Assembly (NCBI GenBank): GCA_023614405.1
Contig: CM042688.1
Location: 441,492,028 to 441,556,027, forward strand
DNA length: 64,000 nt
DNA from: Avena insularis
Taxonomy: Eukaryota; Streptophyta; Magnoliopsida; Poales; Poaceae
Direction: 5' to 3'
The notes below the pieces were generated by a model, which was not told where the DNA came from, did not search any database, and worked only from the letters and a program-made list of their open reading frames with translations. A program made the translations under genes and the position numbers. Numbering within the stretch: position 1 is the stretch's first letter; every line of letters starts with the position of its first letter. This document shows, one piece after another, positions 47,870 through 59,000 of the stretch.

Positions 47870-48787
47870 TTAATAGTGCGGATACCGCTGTTTTGATTCT
47901 GTTAGGACCTCGCTGACAAAATAAGTCGGACGCTGCACCAAGTGTTCCTGATTTTCCTCCGGTCCTTCCACTACCATGACGATACTAACGACTTTGTTTG
48001 TCGCAGCAAGATAAAGCAACATCAGTTCCTGTGGTTCTGGTGCAGCAAGGATAGGAGCAGATGAGAGTACTTTCTTTAGGTATTGTAATGCAGCTTCAGC
48101 TTCGTCGGTCCACAGAAAATACTTGGTCTTTTTCAGGAGTTTGTATAATGGTGCGGCTCTTTCACCGAGCCGGCTTACAAACCGACTGACTGCACCGATG
48201 CAACCAGTTAGTCTTTGTACGTCCTTCAGGCGAGTTGGCCTGGAAATATTGAGTATAGCCTTGAATTTGTCTCGGTTCACCTCTATGCCTCTTTGAGACA
48301 CGATGAAACCTAACATTTTTCCGGCTGGAATTCCAAAGAAGCATTTCTTCGGATTAAGCATTATGTTTTATTTTCGTAGATTGGCGAACGTTTCCTCCAA
48401 GTCGAAAATCAATGTTTCCTTCTTTTTGGACATTACCGCAATATCATCCACATATGCATGTACATTGCGTCCGAGTTGGTCGTGGAGGCAACGCTGCATC
48501 GTGCACTGGTACGTAGCTCCTGTGTTCTTCAGCCCAAAGGGCATCGTAACAAAACAGAAGGTTCAGAAATGGGTTATGAATGAGGTTTTCACTTTGTCGG
48601 ATTCCTTCATCCGGATTTGGTGATAACCGGAATATGCGTCAACAAAACAAAGGAGTTCCGAGCCTGCCGTAGAATCGATAACTTGATCAATCCTAGGCAG
48701 AGTGAACGGATCTTTTGGACAAGCCTTGTTCAAGGCAGTATAATCAACACACATCCTTAAATCAGTGGTGTCCTTTTTAGGGACCAT
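47870..48787 (-). pseudogene. Reverse transcriptase domain of the inner gypsy
   Basis: 48787-48563 reads RMCVDYTALNKACPKDPFTL and FVDAYSGYHQIRMKESDKVK and stops at 48563. Beyond it come MPFGLKNTGATYQ and AYVDDIAVMSKK (YVDD intact), then a stop near 48362. 48361-47870 gives CFFGIPAGKMLGFIVSQRGI, RLTGCIGAVSRFVSRLGERA and PILAAPEPQELMLLY, the RT thumb/connection. Three pieces of one domain. Confidence 0.85.
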
Positions 48788-49066
48788 TACAGGATTGGCC
48801 GACCACTCAGTGTGGATGACCTCTTCTATGAATCCGGCTACCTCGAGCCGTGCTAGTTCCTTAGCTACTGCCTTACGCTTTTCATTGCCAAAACATCATA
48901 AGGACTGTTAGAAGGGTTTAGCGTTCGGGTTTACATTTAAAGAGTGCTCGGCAAGTTCCCTAGTTACTCCGGTCATGTTAGATGGCTGCCATGCGAAGAT
49001 ATCTTGATTTGCTTTGAGGAACTTGACGAGCACGCTTTTCTATGCGCTATCTAGGCCTACGCCTAT

Positions 49067-50392
49067 CTAGGTCACCTTGGAGGGGTCATCATCCTTGAAC
49101 GACGTCTTCTTCGTATCTTCTGATGCCTTGAACTCCAGATTCGGCTTTGTCACCTCCTTCTTCGATGCGGGCATCTCGGACAGATCCATGCTCTTCTTGA
49201 TCTCCTGGTACTCCTGGGCGTGCAACACGGCTTCAGCAAAGGCGACATTTCCATCTTCGCACTCTCGCCCTTTCTTCAGGTCTCCCCTGATGGTGATCAT
49301 GCCATTGGGACCTGGAATTTTCATCATATTGTAAATGTAACACGGACGAGCCATAAAAGCCTAGTAAGCCGAACGTCCGAATATAGCGTGGTACGCGCTC
49401 TTGAACGGGAACACTTCGAAGGAAAGTGCCACCGTCCGATAGTTCTTTGGAGTTCCAAAGGTAACATCCAAAGTGATTTCTCCCAGGGAATTTGCTTGTC
49501 TTCCTGGGACAACCCCGTGAATGATCACAAAGTTGTGGTTCAGCTAGGTCTTCGAGATCATCATCCGGCATAGCGTTTCGACATACAGAATATTAATGAT
49601 GCTGCCACCGTCCATGAGAGTCTTGGAGAAACCATAACCGTCAATGAGTGGATTGACGATTAAGGCATATTTTCCTTGCCTGTGCAACTTAGGCGGATGA
49701 TCAGCGCGGTCAAATGTGATTACCACTTTCGACCAGTCCAAGAATTGGGGGACAGCCAGAACTGTTGCATTGAGCTCATGTAGCACTGCCTTTTTGACCT
49801 TTGCTGGTTGGGATCCGACGAAGGTGACATAAGTGTCTTTCTTGGTCGGAAAATTTTTCTTCCCTTCCGGCTTGGGATTTGAAGCATCAGCTTCCTCCAT
49901 GTCGGAATCTTCCTTGGTCTCTTTATCTTTTTCGGGATTCTTCTTTCCCTTCTTCCGCTTAGCTTTGTAGCCAGCGGTATCATATCTTTTAATGTTGTCA
50001 TTGAAATGACACTCGGTGTTCGTGTGGGATGAGCCCCCATTAGCGTCTAAGTGATGCACACATGGGTTATTGGCAATGTCGGCCGAAGAATAGGTTTCGC
50101 CTAGTTGCTGGTCTCCTCTAACTTGAACTGTCTTGGTCCCACGGCCGCGCCCGCGGCCTCCGCCGCGTCCTCCTCGTCCTCCAGACCCGAAATTAGTAGT
50201 GAGCACTTCCATTTTTGCATTGGGTTTCTCTTCCGAGGTATTCTTACGCTTTTGAGCTTGTTGCTTTGGTTGTTTTGCTGACTGTAGCACAGCTAGGGCG
50301 TTGAGTAATCCCTCTGCATCGTCGTCAGCATCTGCATACTTGCTCGCTGTTCCTATCATCTCTCCCAAGTCAGTGACTTTGTCACACTTCAA
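49067..50392 (-). pseudogene. Gag nucleocapsid and protease region of the inner gypsy
   Basis: From 50392 the frame reads a Lys/Gln-rich linker, then GGRGGRGGGRGRGRGTK (RNA-binding Gly-Arg box). Next is a zinc-knuckle variant C-x2-H-x8-H-x4-C (NPCVHHLDANG ... HTNTEC). The protease loop follows, LMDGGSIINILYVETL, ending at 49544. The protease continues broken to 49354-49067 (GRECEDGNVAFAEAVL). D-G-G in the active site is typical of this group. Confidence 0.75.
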
Positions 50393-50439
50393 GCGATGAC
50401 GTAGTAAACCAATTGGGAGACCTGCAATGAAAGCTTCAA

Positions 50440-52225
50440 TCGCAGTTTGGTCATTTACTCCTTCACAGGAGTTCTTGGTGTCGATCCATCGTCCGAGGTA
50501 ATCCCGGCAAGTTTCTCTGGCTTTCTAGGTGCAACGCTGTAGGTGTCCAACCGTACAGACCCTCCGGTATGTGCCTTCGAAGTTCCAAAAGAACGCACTT
50601 TGCATGTCATACCAGTTATGGATGGTGTTCTCTGGAAGTTCATTGCGCCATGATCTTGCCGTCTTCTGCAACATGAGTGGGAGATATCGGGTTGCGACCA
50701 GGCTGTTTTCGCCTTTGGCAATGCAACAAGCTTGGAAGAAATCCTATAGCCAGGTATTTGGCCGAGCAATGCCGTCGTAGGCTTGGATTTGTCGTGAGAT
50801 AGCAAATCCTTCCGGGAATCTTGTAGCTCTTATGCATGGTCCGAAGCACTTTGGGCCCACGTATATATCATCATTTTCGTAGCGCCGCGCCTCTATATTG
50901 GAGTTGATCCTGTGCCTTGCGTCGTTCGGGGATAGAGATCGTCCCGAGTGTCAGCTATGGCTACGGTGCCTTGGACCGGACTTCGGTTTCTGCCACCACC
51001 TCCTCCCCCATGACGCCCTCCTTAGCCTCCTTGGGAGCCGTTGTGATTGCTACTTGGCGGAGAGGGTGGAGCAGCTGGGTTATTTTCGGCTGATCGCCGG
51101 CCTCCGTCCAGAGCATCATTATTCCGGTTCCGGAGAGGGTCTTCATTATGACGAGCCCCTGCCGGCTTGTCTCATCACGGTGTCCGTCGTTCCTTCGCCC
51201 GTCATCCGGACAGCTTGCATGTATAGGAGGTGGAATTCTTTGTCGATCCTCCTCCCGACGTTTGTCTCTATCATCGTCCCTGTGGTCTTTCGACTCTCGC
51301 CGGGGCAGGTTCCTCGGATTCAGTGCAGCAATTGCCTCTTGCTCCACAACTGGTTTAACGTTACGCCAGTCACGGGCAGCTTTGTCGTGCTATCCTGAAG
51401 ATCTGGTTCTTGAGTAATTGTCGTCCTGGCGATCGGAACGGTGGTGCTGATCCGGAACGCGCTGGGTCTTACGTCAGCCCATGCCGGATCTATGTGACAC
51501 TGGTCGGAATCAGAGACCAGCTTTTGACTTCCGGACATGGCGACCTTTTGCTGCTCCAGTCCCTTGTTGAGTAATTTTATGCCTAACCGGATCTACTCCG
51601 GGCCTAGATTAGCCGATAGAATCTCTCGAGCCGTAATGGTGTTCTATACTAGGGTTGGATACACCCAATCCCCTTTTATATCTTTCCGAGGCTTCCCCAT
51701 TTCCTCTCCGAAAAGGACGGCGTGAATCTGCGGGAATTGGTTGACATTAGTATGACACTTCCTGGTCTTCTGGTATTGCCTGGAGTTGTACTTCTCCGCA
51801 GATGCCATGTGTTTCTTTTCCTCCTCAATGTTTTTGGCTTCATCGAGGAGTACTTGACGACGCGCTTCTAGGGCCTGTGCCCTCTCGTCCAGTTCTTCAG
51901 CAATAAGTTCTGCAGCTTTAGGAATAGGTGTGGTTAATGCAACATCGATGAGTTTACGCGCACCTTCAGTGATCACGTGTCCATCCACCGATTCTTCTTT
52001 TTTGGGCCCAATTGGGATAAGCGCTCCATCCGAGTCTTCCTCGTATTCCTCAGCAATCACCTCCTCTGCCAGAGGGTCTTTTGTCGGGGTCTTGTTCTTC
52101 TTGTTCTTCTTTTTTGCCTTCTTGGCAGCGCCGGTAGCAAAGACGGCTTTGGGTCCGTTTCCCGGAGTCAAGCTCTGATCGGTACTTTTGGACATCTGGA
52201 CCTCCGGATTATCTCCGACTTCCAT
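50440..52225 (-). pseudogene. Gag, N-terminal and capsid part, of the inner gypsy (heavily decayed)
   Basis: 52225-51644 is a 193-codon frame with a Lys-rich stretch (AAKKAKKKNKKNKTPTKD), acidic EEYEEDSDG and a coiled coil (AQALEARRQVLLDEAKNIEE). 51347-50961 is an Arg/Asp-rich linker (KDHRDDDRDKRREEDRQR). From 50850 to 50440 only short frames remain where the capsid should be. Position between leader and nucleocapsid gives the assignment. Confidence 0.55.
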
Positions 52226-52510
52226 GTTATCCTGCGCTTTGGGAGAGTGTTCCCCGGAAATCTACTGACGTCATCGATTCATCCGAGGATGCGGGTACGT
52301 CGGCGTTTGTTCGAATCGCCTCCAACACAGAGTCGGTGTTGTCTCCAGCATCGACATAGCCGGATCCAGATCCCACATATCCGATGAAGTGCGACGCATG
52401 CTTCCTGAGGTACCTGCGGCTCTCGCAATCGGCCTCGTCGAAACGTTTGATGGTCTCGAGGATTTCATCTACGCCAGAGTTTTGCATCATCATGCGGCTT
52501 AGCGTGTATC

Positions 52511-53034
52511 TCAGGAAAGGCACATGCATCTGGCGTCATCGAGCGGAATCGATTCGTTGCTATGCTCCTCCTGGATTTCGACTTCAGCGGGTGGGTCGAT
52601 CTGGGATTCGGCTTCTCCAGGGAGATCCACTCCATATTCAACTTGGAACGCCAGGTCTTCCTCAGGCTCAGATTTCTCCACTATCTCCACAACTGGTGCG
52701 GGCAGGGTGGGATGAAGGTTTCCTGAGATCCGGAACTCTGCCGCCTCCGTGGACAAAGGGGACCCAGAAATTTCCTCTGCCTCTATCATCACCGTTGGGG
52801 TGGGTGGGACATGTTCAGCAAAACCGATGTAAACATCGATCTCACCAAAAGACATGATGGTGTAGGCAGTCATAGACTCCCTAGCCGGAATCCAGATCTC
52901 GTCGAGAACAATGAGAGGGACGTCACTGGCGTAGAGGATGCGACCAATGGTGATAGTCTCGCCAATTCTGATTCTTGCAGATTCCGCTTGGAACACAGAT
53001 CCGAATCTCACTTGCCCCATGGTGGGAAGCAACT
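52511..53034 (-). pseudogene. Leader open frame of the inner gypsy, upstream of gag
   Basis: The frame runs out of the LTR with RRELLPTMGQVRFGSVFQAE, then ILYASDVPLIVLDEIWIPAR and an acidic tail (VEIVEKSEPEEDLAF) to 52511. An equivalent frame is at the same place in the outer element. I know no function for it; it may be the start of gag. Confidence 0.45.
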
Positions 53035-53044
53035 CTCGTCTGGT

Positions 53045-53544
53045 TGATGACAAGTACGCCATGAGGGGGTCCTTGGGGCGTGCGGAAGAGAGGGGTGTGA
53101 GACATACGGTGTTCCGGGACGGTGAGCACACAAGTTTACCCAGGTTCGAATCCGCCGGCTTTGGATGGATCCTACTCCTGCTAGGAATCCAGTAATACGG
53201 CAACGCTGGAATATGGGTTACAAGGGTTTGCCTGTGCGAGTTGAGATTGTAGACTATTGAGGGTGCCCTAAAGTCTCTCCCTAGGATGGCTTATATAGAT
53301 ATCTGGCCTATGGTTTACAGGAGGGATCTATCCGGCTACGACTGAGAGTCGGTTACAGAGTACATCCTGAACTACAAGTAACACTATGGGCCTAAGTCGG
53401 TAAGCCTTCTAGGCCTTCCCGTAGCCGGATTGGACTCTGCCTCTTCTCCCTGACTGGGCCGCCCGTGAAGCAAAGCTCTAACCTGAAGTGGGCCACCCTC
53501 ATCAGTGAGGACTGTGAGGATACCCGGAAAGTATATCCCCAACA
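53045..53544 (-). repeat. 5' LTR of the inner gypsy
   Basis: 500 bp, TG...CA on the plus strand, partner of 41055-41554 with ~44 differences. As the upstream LTR in transcription sense it would drive the element. A TATA box (TATATAA, minus) lies at 53291-53298. A primer-site-like GCCCCATGGTGGGAAGCAAC (plus) lies inside at 53014-53033 and resembles that of the outer element. Confidence 0.9.
53291..53298 (-). promoter_or_regulatory. TATA box of the inner gypsy 5' LTR
   Basis: CTATATAAG on the minus strand, kept in both LTR copies, 240-250 bp from the LTR start. A start site downstream is inferred. Confidence 0.5.
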
Positions 53545-54749
53545 GCTGGTCCTTCCAACATCTGTGGCACATATCTTACTGCCCATCTCAAATTTCCGGT
53601 TGCGATCTTGACCGCCATCGCGTAATCAATTAGCCAATCCTCTGGCCTAGTACTACCATCATAGGTTCTGGTTCCTCTGGCCAACTGAAAGTTTGACACT
53701 GGTGGCTCCTTCATGATCCGGGGCCCAAAGCATGCCGGACCCGGTGGACCTTGTACCTCGATTAGCTCGGACCTATAAATTCTATCCAGTTTCAGCCTTG
53801 CATCATCTGGCTGCAAGTTCCTGCTTCCTAGCCTTGACCCAATTATGTGGTGATCCGGTTTGGGGTATCCGTCGTTGATCATAGCCGAATAACCATCATT
53901 GTATCTTTCCTGATCCGGACAAGCATTTTGTTGTTGCGCTTCTTGTCCTGCACTTCCCTCCTGCCGAGGTGCACGCTGTTGCTGCTGTCGAGGTACATTT
54001 TGCCCCATCCCCACGGGATTACGCTGTCTGGCATTGCTGTTGGCAGCATTCCTCTGACCGGCATTGCCTTGGTCGCGGTTACCTCGCCCAGCCGTACCTC
54101 GGCTGGTACTATGCTGATCTTCATCAACTTGCACTGCTTTTCCTTTTCCGGCCCTTGTTGGATCATGGGGAACCATCTATTTGTCTCTTCTCCTGGAGTT
54201 TACTACTTCTTCTCTCCTGGGATTATGACCCGGAGATGACGCGGCTCCTCCGGATCTTGCCGGGTTATTCCTAGCCGAATGTACCACATGTGACGCTCCT
54301 AGTGGAGCCGGGTTTGCCTTGTTCATTTCTTCATTTTGCTGGCAAGTGACTCCTAGCAAGTGATTCACCATCTCTTGTTGCCTTTGCCGGGCCTCTCCGG
54401 TTAAACCTTCTAACTCAGACGCGGCCGCATTTGCTGCCCTGAGGTTCTTTGCCGGGGTATTGTACCTATCCAACCCTCCTGTTACTATCATGGCTGTCTG
54501 ACCCAGCCTAGGCTCATATTCCTTGTCAGTCTCAGTTATCAGGTTCCTACCTCGGATTTTCACTCCTTCTATGCGGTTTGCCTTTGCATACTCTCTCAAG
54601 GTAATGTTCAAGGACTGCTGTAGCTCTGCTACCTTCTTTGCCCCAGCTAACATTTTCCGCCTAGTTTCCTCTAGCTCAGCTTGCACCTGAGCCGGATCTA
54701 CCACAGGTGCTATTGGCGTTGTTAGGCTATCTATTGCTTGCTGGAGCAC
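53545..54749 (-). pseudogene. Gag of the outer gypsy, 5' part
   Basis: 54749-54177 starts MLQQAIDSLTTPIAPVVDPA with a coiled coil (QAELEETRRKMLAGAKKVAE). 54176-53545 is Gln/Asn-rich (RQRNPVGMGQNVPRQQQQRA), then PVSNFQLARGTRTYDGSTRP, DWLIDYAMAVKIATGN and YVPQMLEGPA, where the inner element cuts in. The capsid continues at 41054 with RVWLNNLPPGS. The last codons of the open frame belong to the inner LTR, not to gag. Confidence 0.7.
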
Positions 54750-55174
54750 ATTCTCTGGCCTTCTAGTGGGGGAAACCTAGATCTGGTCTGCTTTGGCGTA
54801 ACCTCCGGCTCTGGTGCTGGGTCCTTGCTTGCTTCCATGTCTGGCGCAATCATCAAGACCTCAACGCTGGTGGTGGGGCGAGTGATACGCACACCACGAG
54901 CTGCGCTGAGAGGTGGTTTGCCTCCCTCGATGATGTGCCGCAGATGAACGTAGGTCTCGTCCATGCCGACATAGATCTTGTGCGTGCCAAGCTTGATGAA
55001 GACGTCGTTGCGCGGAGGGGGGTGCCTGCCGAAGCTCCCTGCATTGTCACTGACGTAGTCCAGCGCTCCAAAACGCTGAACTAGGCCGGAGACGACATGC
55101 TCTCCAGTGCTGGAGAAGCTTCCCATCTGGATTTTCACCCCTGCTAGCACCACTAGCCCCACGGTGGGCGCCAA
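54731..55174 (-). CDS. Leader open frame of the outer gypsy
   Basis: Begins two bases inside the 5' LTR border with MAPTVGLVVLAGVKIQMGSF, and includes DVFIKLGTHKIYVGMDETYV and a TTSVEVLMIAPDMEASKDP tail. It overlaps the gag start by 19 bases. It matches in place the leader frame of the inner element (52511-53034). No known domain. Confidence 0.45.
   Translation of the reverse strand: MAPTVGLVVLAGVKIQMGSFSSTGEHVVSGLVQRFGALDYVSDNAGSFGRHPPPRNDVFIKLGTHKIYVGMDETYVHLRHIIEGGKPPLSAARGVRITRPTTSVEVLMIAPDMEASKDPAPEPEVTPKQTRSRFPPLEGQRMCSSKQ
55156..55173 (-). promoter_or_regulatory. Primer binding site of the outer gypsy
   Basis: Two bases past the LTR end the minus strand reads TGGCGCCCACCGTGGGGC. TGGCGCC starts are typical primer sites of plant gypsy elements; I do not assign the tRNA. 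Confidence 0.6.
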
Positions 55175-55175
55175 C

Positions 55176-55987
55176 TGTCATGGTGGTGGCATGGCAGATG
55201 CCATGGATAGGCTAAAGATGGGGCCAATGAGTGCTAGGGGAATCCAGGGAGGGAGAATGTGGTGATTCCACGCACAGATGCTCTTGTGTTCTCTCTATCA
55301 ATGGTGTTTACAAGTACTCTTTAAGCTCTTGGTAAGAAGGATACTATGTCTCTTACTCCCTACAAACTAGCTCTAGAGTTCTACCTTAGACAGAGAAAAT
55401 GATCGATCCCTCTCTATGGAGGCCCCGGTGCTCCTTATATAGGGAAGCCCGGGTTACAATATTAGGGCACACGTGGTAGAATATTCTCCGAATATTCTCC
55501 TCGCCTAAAGCTAGATGCTTCTTTATTCTCTTTAAAGGCTTGTCCGGGCTTTGGACATAACCCACAGCGCAATCTTTGTCTTTAAGTGTCACCAGACACG
55601 GACTACGTTAGATAACCTTGCCCGCATCACCTTGGTCGCCCCTGACCCACTGGTCCTCCTCTCCGCTTTGCTTCGCTCACGCTACAGCTAATAAAGCCAC
55701 CTTTTGACCAGCGGGAGATTCCTTCTTCTCTTGGAAGCCATATGATAGTCCGGCTAGCACGTGGCTAATCCGACAACTGAGATACCTACAAAACAGATAG
55801 ACAAACATGGCCGGCATATTCTTTATCCCGGCCGGGCTACAGTTAAGGAGATGCTCCACGGGCCGGGTCACTCCGTGGTTCGGCCTGCCTTGAGGTGACC
55901 CAGCCAGCACTTGCTTTGACCATGTCGTACCCCGGCTAACTCGGGCTTTATTCCCCGGTGTTACCCTACTCGGGGGTACCCCCAACA
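55176..55987 (-). repeat. 5' LTR of the outer gypsy (only LTR left)
   Basis: 812 bp with TG...CA ends: TGTCATGGTGGTGGC at the left and GGGGGTACCCCCAACA at the right on the plus strand. The primer site adjoins it on the inside. A TATA box (TATATAA minus) is at 55435-55441. The next five bases outside are GTTGT, which would be the target duplication, but the partner is lost with the 3' LTR. Only 28 bp separate it from the end of the CACTA. Confidence 0.85.
55435..55441 (-). promoter_or_regulatory. TATA box of the outer gypsy 5' LTR
   Basis: TATATAAGGAGC on the minus strand within the LTR, a typical plant LTR promoter core. Confidence 0.45.
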
Positions 55988-55999
55988 GTTGTAAAAGCC

Positions 56000-56015
56000 A
56001 ACTTTTCTTGTAGGC
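56000..56015 (-). repeat. CACTA right terminal inverted repeat
   Basis: AACTTTTCTTGTAGGC; the first 14 bases are the inverse of 6071-6084. The outermost two bases are GC instead of the expected TG. It is followed by TGT, the target duplication. Confidence 0.8.
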
Positions 56016-59000
56016 TGTGGTTAATGAAAATAACATACATGCAATGACTCTAATTCATGAAAAGAACACACATCTAGTGACACTGGTGGATCCTTATGTG
56101 GTATGTGAGAAGAACACACATGCAATGACACTGGTGGATCCATCTGTGGTTTGTGGAAAGAACAGACATGGAATGACTCTGGCTATAGATTGTGAGAAGA
56201 ACACACATCTAGTGACACTGGTGGATCCATATGTTATTTGTTGAAAGAACACACATGCAATAACACTGGCTATGGTTTGTGAAAAGAACACATATGCAAT
56301 CACACTGTTGGATCCATATGTTGTTTGTGGAAAGAACAAACATGCAATGGCTCTAGCTGTGGTTAATGAGAAGAACAGACATGCAATGACACTGGTGGAT
56401 ACATATCTAGTTAGTGGAAAGAACATACATGCAATGACACAGACTGTGGTTCATGAAAAGAACTCACATGCAATCACACTAGTGGATCCATATGTTGTCT
56501 GTGAGAAGAACATACATGCAATGAACTGGGTGTGGTTCGTGAAAAGAACACACATCCAGTGACACCGGTGGATCCTTATGTGGTATGTGAGAAGAACACA
56601 CATGCAATGAAAATGGTGGATCCATATGTGGTTTATGGAAAGAACAGACATGCAATGACTCTGGTTGTGGTTTGTGAGAAGAACTCACATCAAGTGACAC
56701 TAGTGGATCCATATGTGGTTTGTGCAAAGAACACACATGCAATGACACTGGCTGTGGTTTGTGAAAAGATCACACATGCAATCACACTGGTGGTTCCATA
56801 TGTTGTTTGTGGAAAGAACAAACATGCAATGGCTCTAGCTGTGGTTAATGAGAAGAACACACATGTAATGACACTGGTGGATCCATATATGGTTTATGGA
56901 AAGAACAGACATGCAATGACTCTGGCTGTGGTTTGTGAGAAGAACACACATCAACTAACACTTGTGGATACATATGTGGTTTCTGGAAAGAACAAACATG
57001 CCATGACACTGGATGTGGTTTGTGAAAAGAATACACATGCAATCACACTGGGGGATCCATATGTTGTTTGTGGAAAGAACAGACGTGCAATGGCTCTAGC
57101 TGTGGTTAATGAAAAGAACACACATGCAATGACTCTGATGGATCCATATATGGTTTGTGAAAAGAACACACATGCAATGAACTTGGTGTGGTTCATGAAA
57201 ACAACACACATCCAGTGACACTGGTGGATCCTTATGTGGTCTGTGAGAAGAACACACATGCAATGAACTGGGTGTGGTTCATGAAAAGAACACACATCTA
57301 GTGACACTCGTGGATCCTTATGTGGTATGTGAGAAGAACACACATGCAATGCCTCTAGTGGATCCATATGTGGTTTGTGGAAAGAACATACATGCAATGA
57401 CTCTGGCTATGGTTTGTGTGAAGAACTCACATCAAGTGACACTGGTGGATCCATATGTGGTTTGTGGAAGGAACACAGAGGCAATGACACCAGCTGTGGT
57501 TTGTGAAAAGAACACACATGCAATCACACTAGTGGATCCATATGTTGTTTGTGGAAAGAACAGACATGCAATGGCTCTAGCTGTGGTTAATGAAAAGAAC
57601 ACACATGCAATGAACTAGGTGGAGCCATATGTTGTTTGTGGAAAGAATAGACATGCAATGACTCTGGCTGTGGTTTGTGAAAAGAACACACATCAAGTTA
57701 CACTGGTGGATCCATATGTGGTTTGATGAAGGAACACACATGCAATGACACTGGTTGTTGTCTGTGAAAAGAACACACATGCAATCACACTAGTGGATCC
57801 ATATGTTGTTTGTGGAAAGAATAGACATGCAATGACTCTAGCTATGGTTTATGAAAAGAACACACATGCAATCACACTGGTGGATGCATATGTTGTTTCT
57901 GGAAAAAACAGACATGCAATGGCTCTAGCTGTGGCTAATGAAAAGAACACATATGCAAAGAACTGGCTGGATCCATATGTGGTTTGTGGAAAGAACAGAC
58001 ATGCAATAACTCTGCCTATGGTTTGTGAAAAGAACACACATCAAGTGACACTGGTGGATCCATATGTGGTTTGTGGAAGGAACACACATGCAATGACACT
58101 GGTTATGGTTTGTGAAAAGAACACACATGCAATCACACTGGTGGATCCATATGTTGTTTGTGGAAAGAACTGACATGCAATGGCTCTAGTTCCGGTTAAT
58201 GAAAAGAACACACGTCCAGTGACTCTAATGGATCCATATGTTGTTTGTGAAAAGAACACACATGCAATGAACTGGGTGTGGTTCATGAAAAGAACACACA
58301 TCCAGTGACACTGGTGGATCCATATGTCATTTGTGGAAAGAACAGACATGTAATGGCTCTAGCTATGGTTAATGAAAAGAACACACATGCAATGACACTG
58401 GTGGATCCATATGTGGTCTGTGAAAAGAACACACATGCAATGAACTGGGTGTGGTTCATGAAAAGAACACACATCCAATGACACTGGTGGATCCTCATGT
58501 GGTAATTGAGAAGAACACACATGCAATGAACTGGGTGTGTTTCATGAAAAGAACACACATCCAGTGACACTGGTGGATCCTTATGTGGTATGTGAGAAGA
58601 ACACACATGCAATGACACTGGTGGATCCATATGTGCTTTGTGGAAAGAACAGACATGCAATGAATCTAGCTGTGGCTTGTGAGAAGAACACACATCAAGT
58701 GACACTGGTGGATCCATATGTGGTTTGTGGAAAGAACAGACATGCAATGATACTGCCTGTGGTTTGTGAAAAGAACACACATGCAATCACACTGGTGGAT
58801 CCATATGTTGTTTGTGGAAAGAACAGACATGCAATGACTCTGACTATGGTTTGTGAGAAGAACACACATCAACTAACACTTGTGGATCCATATGTGGTTT
58901 CTAGAAAGAAAAGACATGCCATGACACTAGATGTGGTATGTGAAAAGAATACACATGCAATCACACTGGTGGATGCATATGTTGTTTCTGGATAAACAGA

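Larger units (their letters stand above)
41055..53544 (-). mobile_element. Inner Ty3/gypsy retrotransposon (Tat-like) with two 500-bp LTRs
   Basis: Two direct repeats, both exactly 500 bp and TG...CA-bounded, enclose gag-pol on the minus strand plus an antisense gene. It is inserted in the gag of the outer gypsy, whose frames continue on both sides. The target duplication is imperfect: CAGGT at 41050-41054 against CTGGT at 53546-53550. The two LTRs differ at about 44 of 500 positions by hand count, mostly transitions. Gag and pol are broken by stops and frameshifts, so it is old and inactive. I do not assign a family name. Confidence 0.9.
34190..55987 (-). mobile_element. Outer Ty3/gypsy retrotransposon (Tat-like), 3' LTR missing, split by an inner element
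   Basis: Reading on the minus strand the order is 5' LTR (55987-55176), primer site, leader ORF, gag, protease, RT, RNase H and integrase, then an extra gene in the opposite orientation. The order RT-RNaseH-integrase defines Ty3/gypsy. The DGS-type RNase H and the antisense gene after pol fit the Tat lineage. An inner element (41055-53544) interrupts gag. No second LTR is found at the left, and the antisense gene is cut at its N-terminal side, so a deletion removed the 3' end. Without the insert about 9.3 kb remain. Several stop codons and a changed catalytic residue show it cannot move by itself. Confidence 0.85.
6069..56015. mobile_element. CACTA-type DNA transposon (composite, carries nested retrotransposons and gene fragments)
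   Basis: The left end is CACTACAAGAAAAG, the classic terminus of grass CACTA elements. The right end reads AACTTTTCTTGTAGGC. Bases 6071-6084 are the exact 14-bp inverse of 56000-56013. A 3-bp target duplication TGT flanks it (6066-6068 and 56016-56018), as expected for the superfamily. Removing it restores a normal satellite unit. Subterminal repeats follow the left end. The terminal two bases on the right are GC where TG is expected. No transposase frame (TNP2-like) is visible, so it would be non-autonomous. Its own DNA is about 28 kb; the rest is nested gypsy sequence. An alternative is that the two ends belonged to different copies, but the TSD and shared flank argue against that. Confidence 0.8.

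Noticed and set aside
49720..53047. Plus-strand frames opposite gag of the inner element (for example 50898-51398)
   Set aside because: They overlap the minus-strand gag domains that have clear motifs, and show none themselves.
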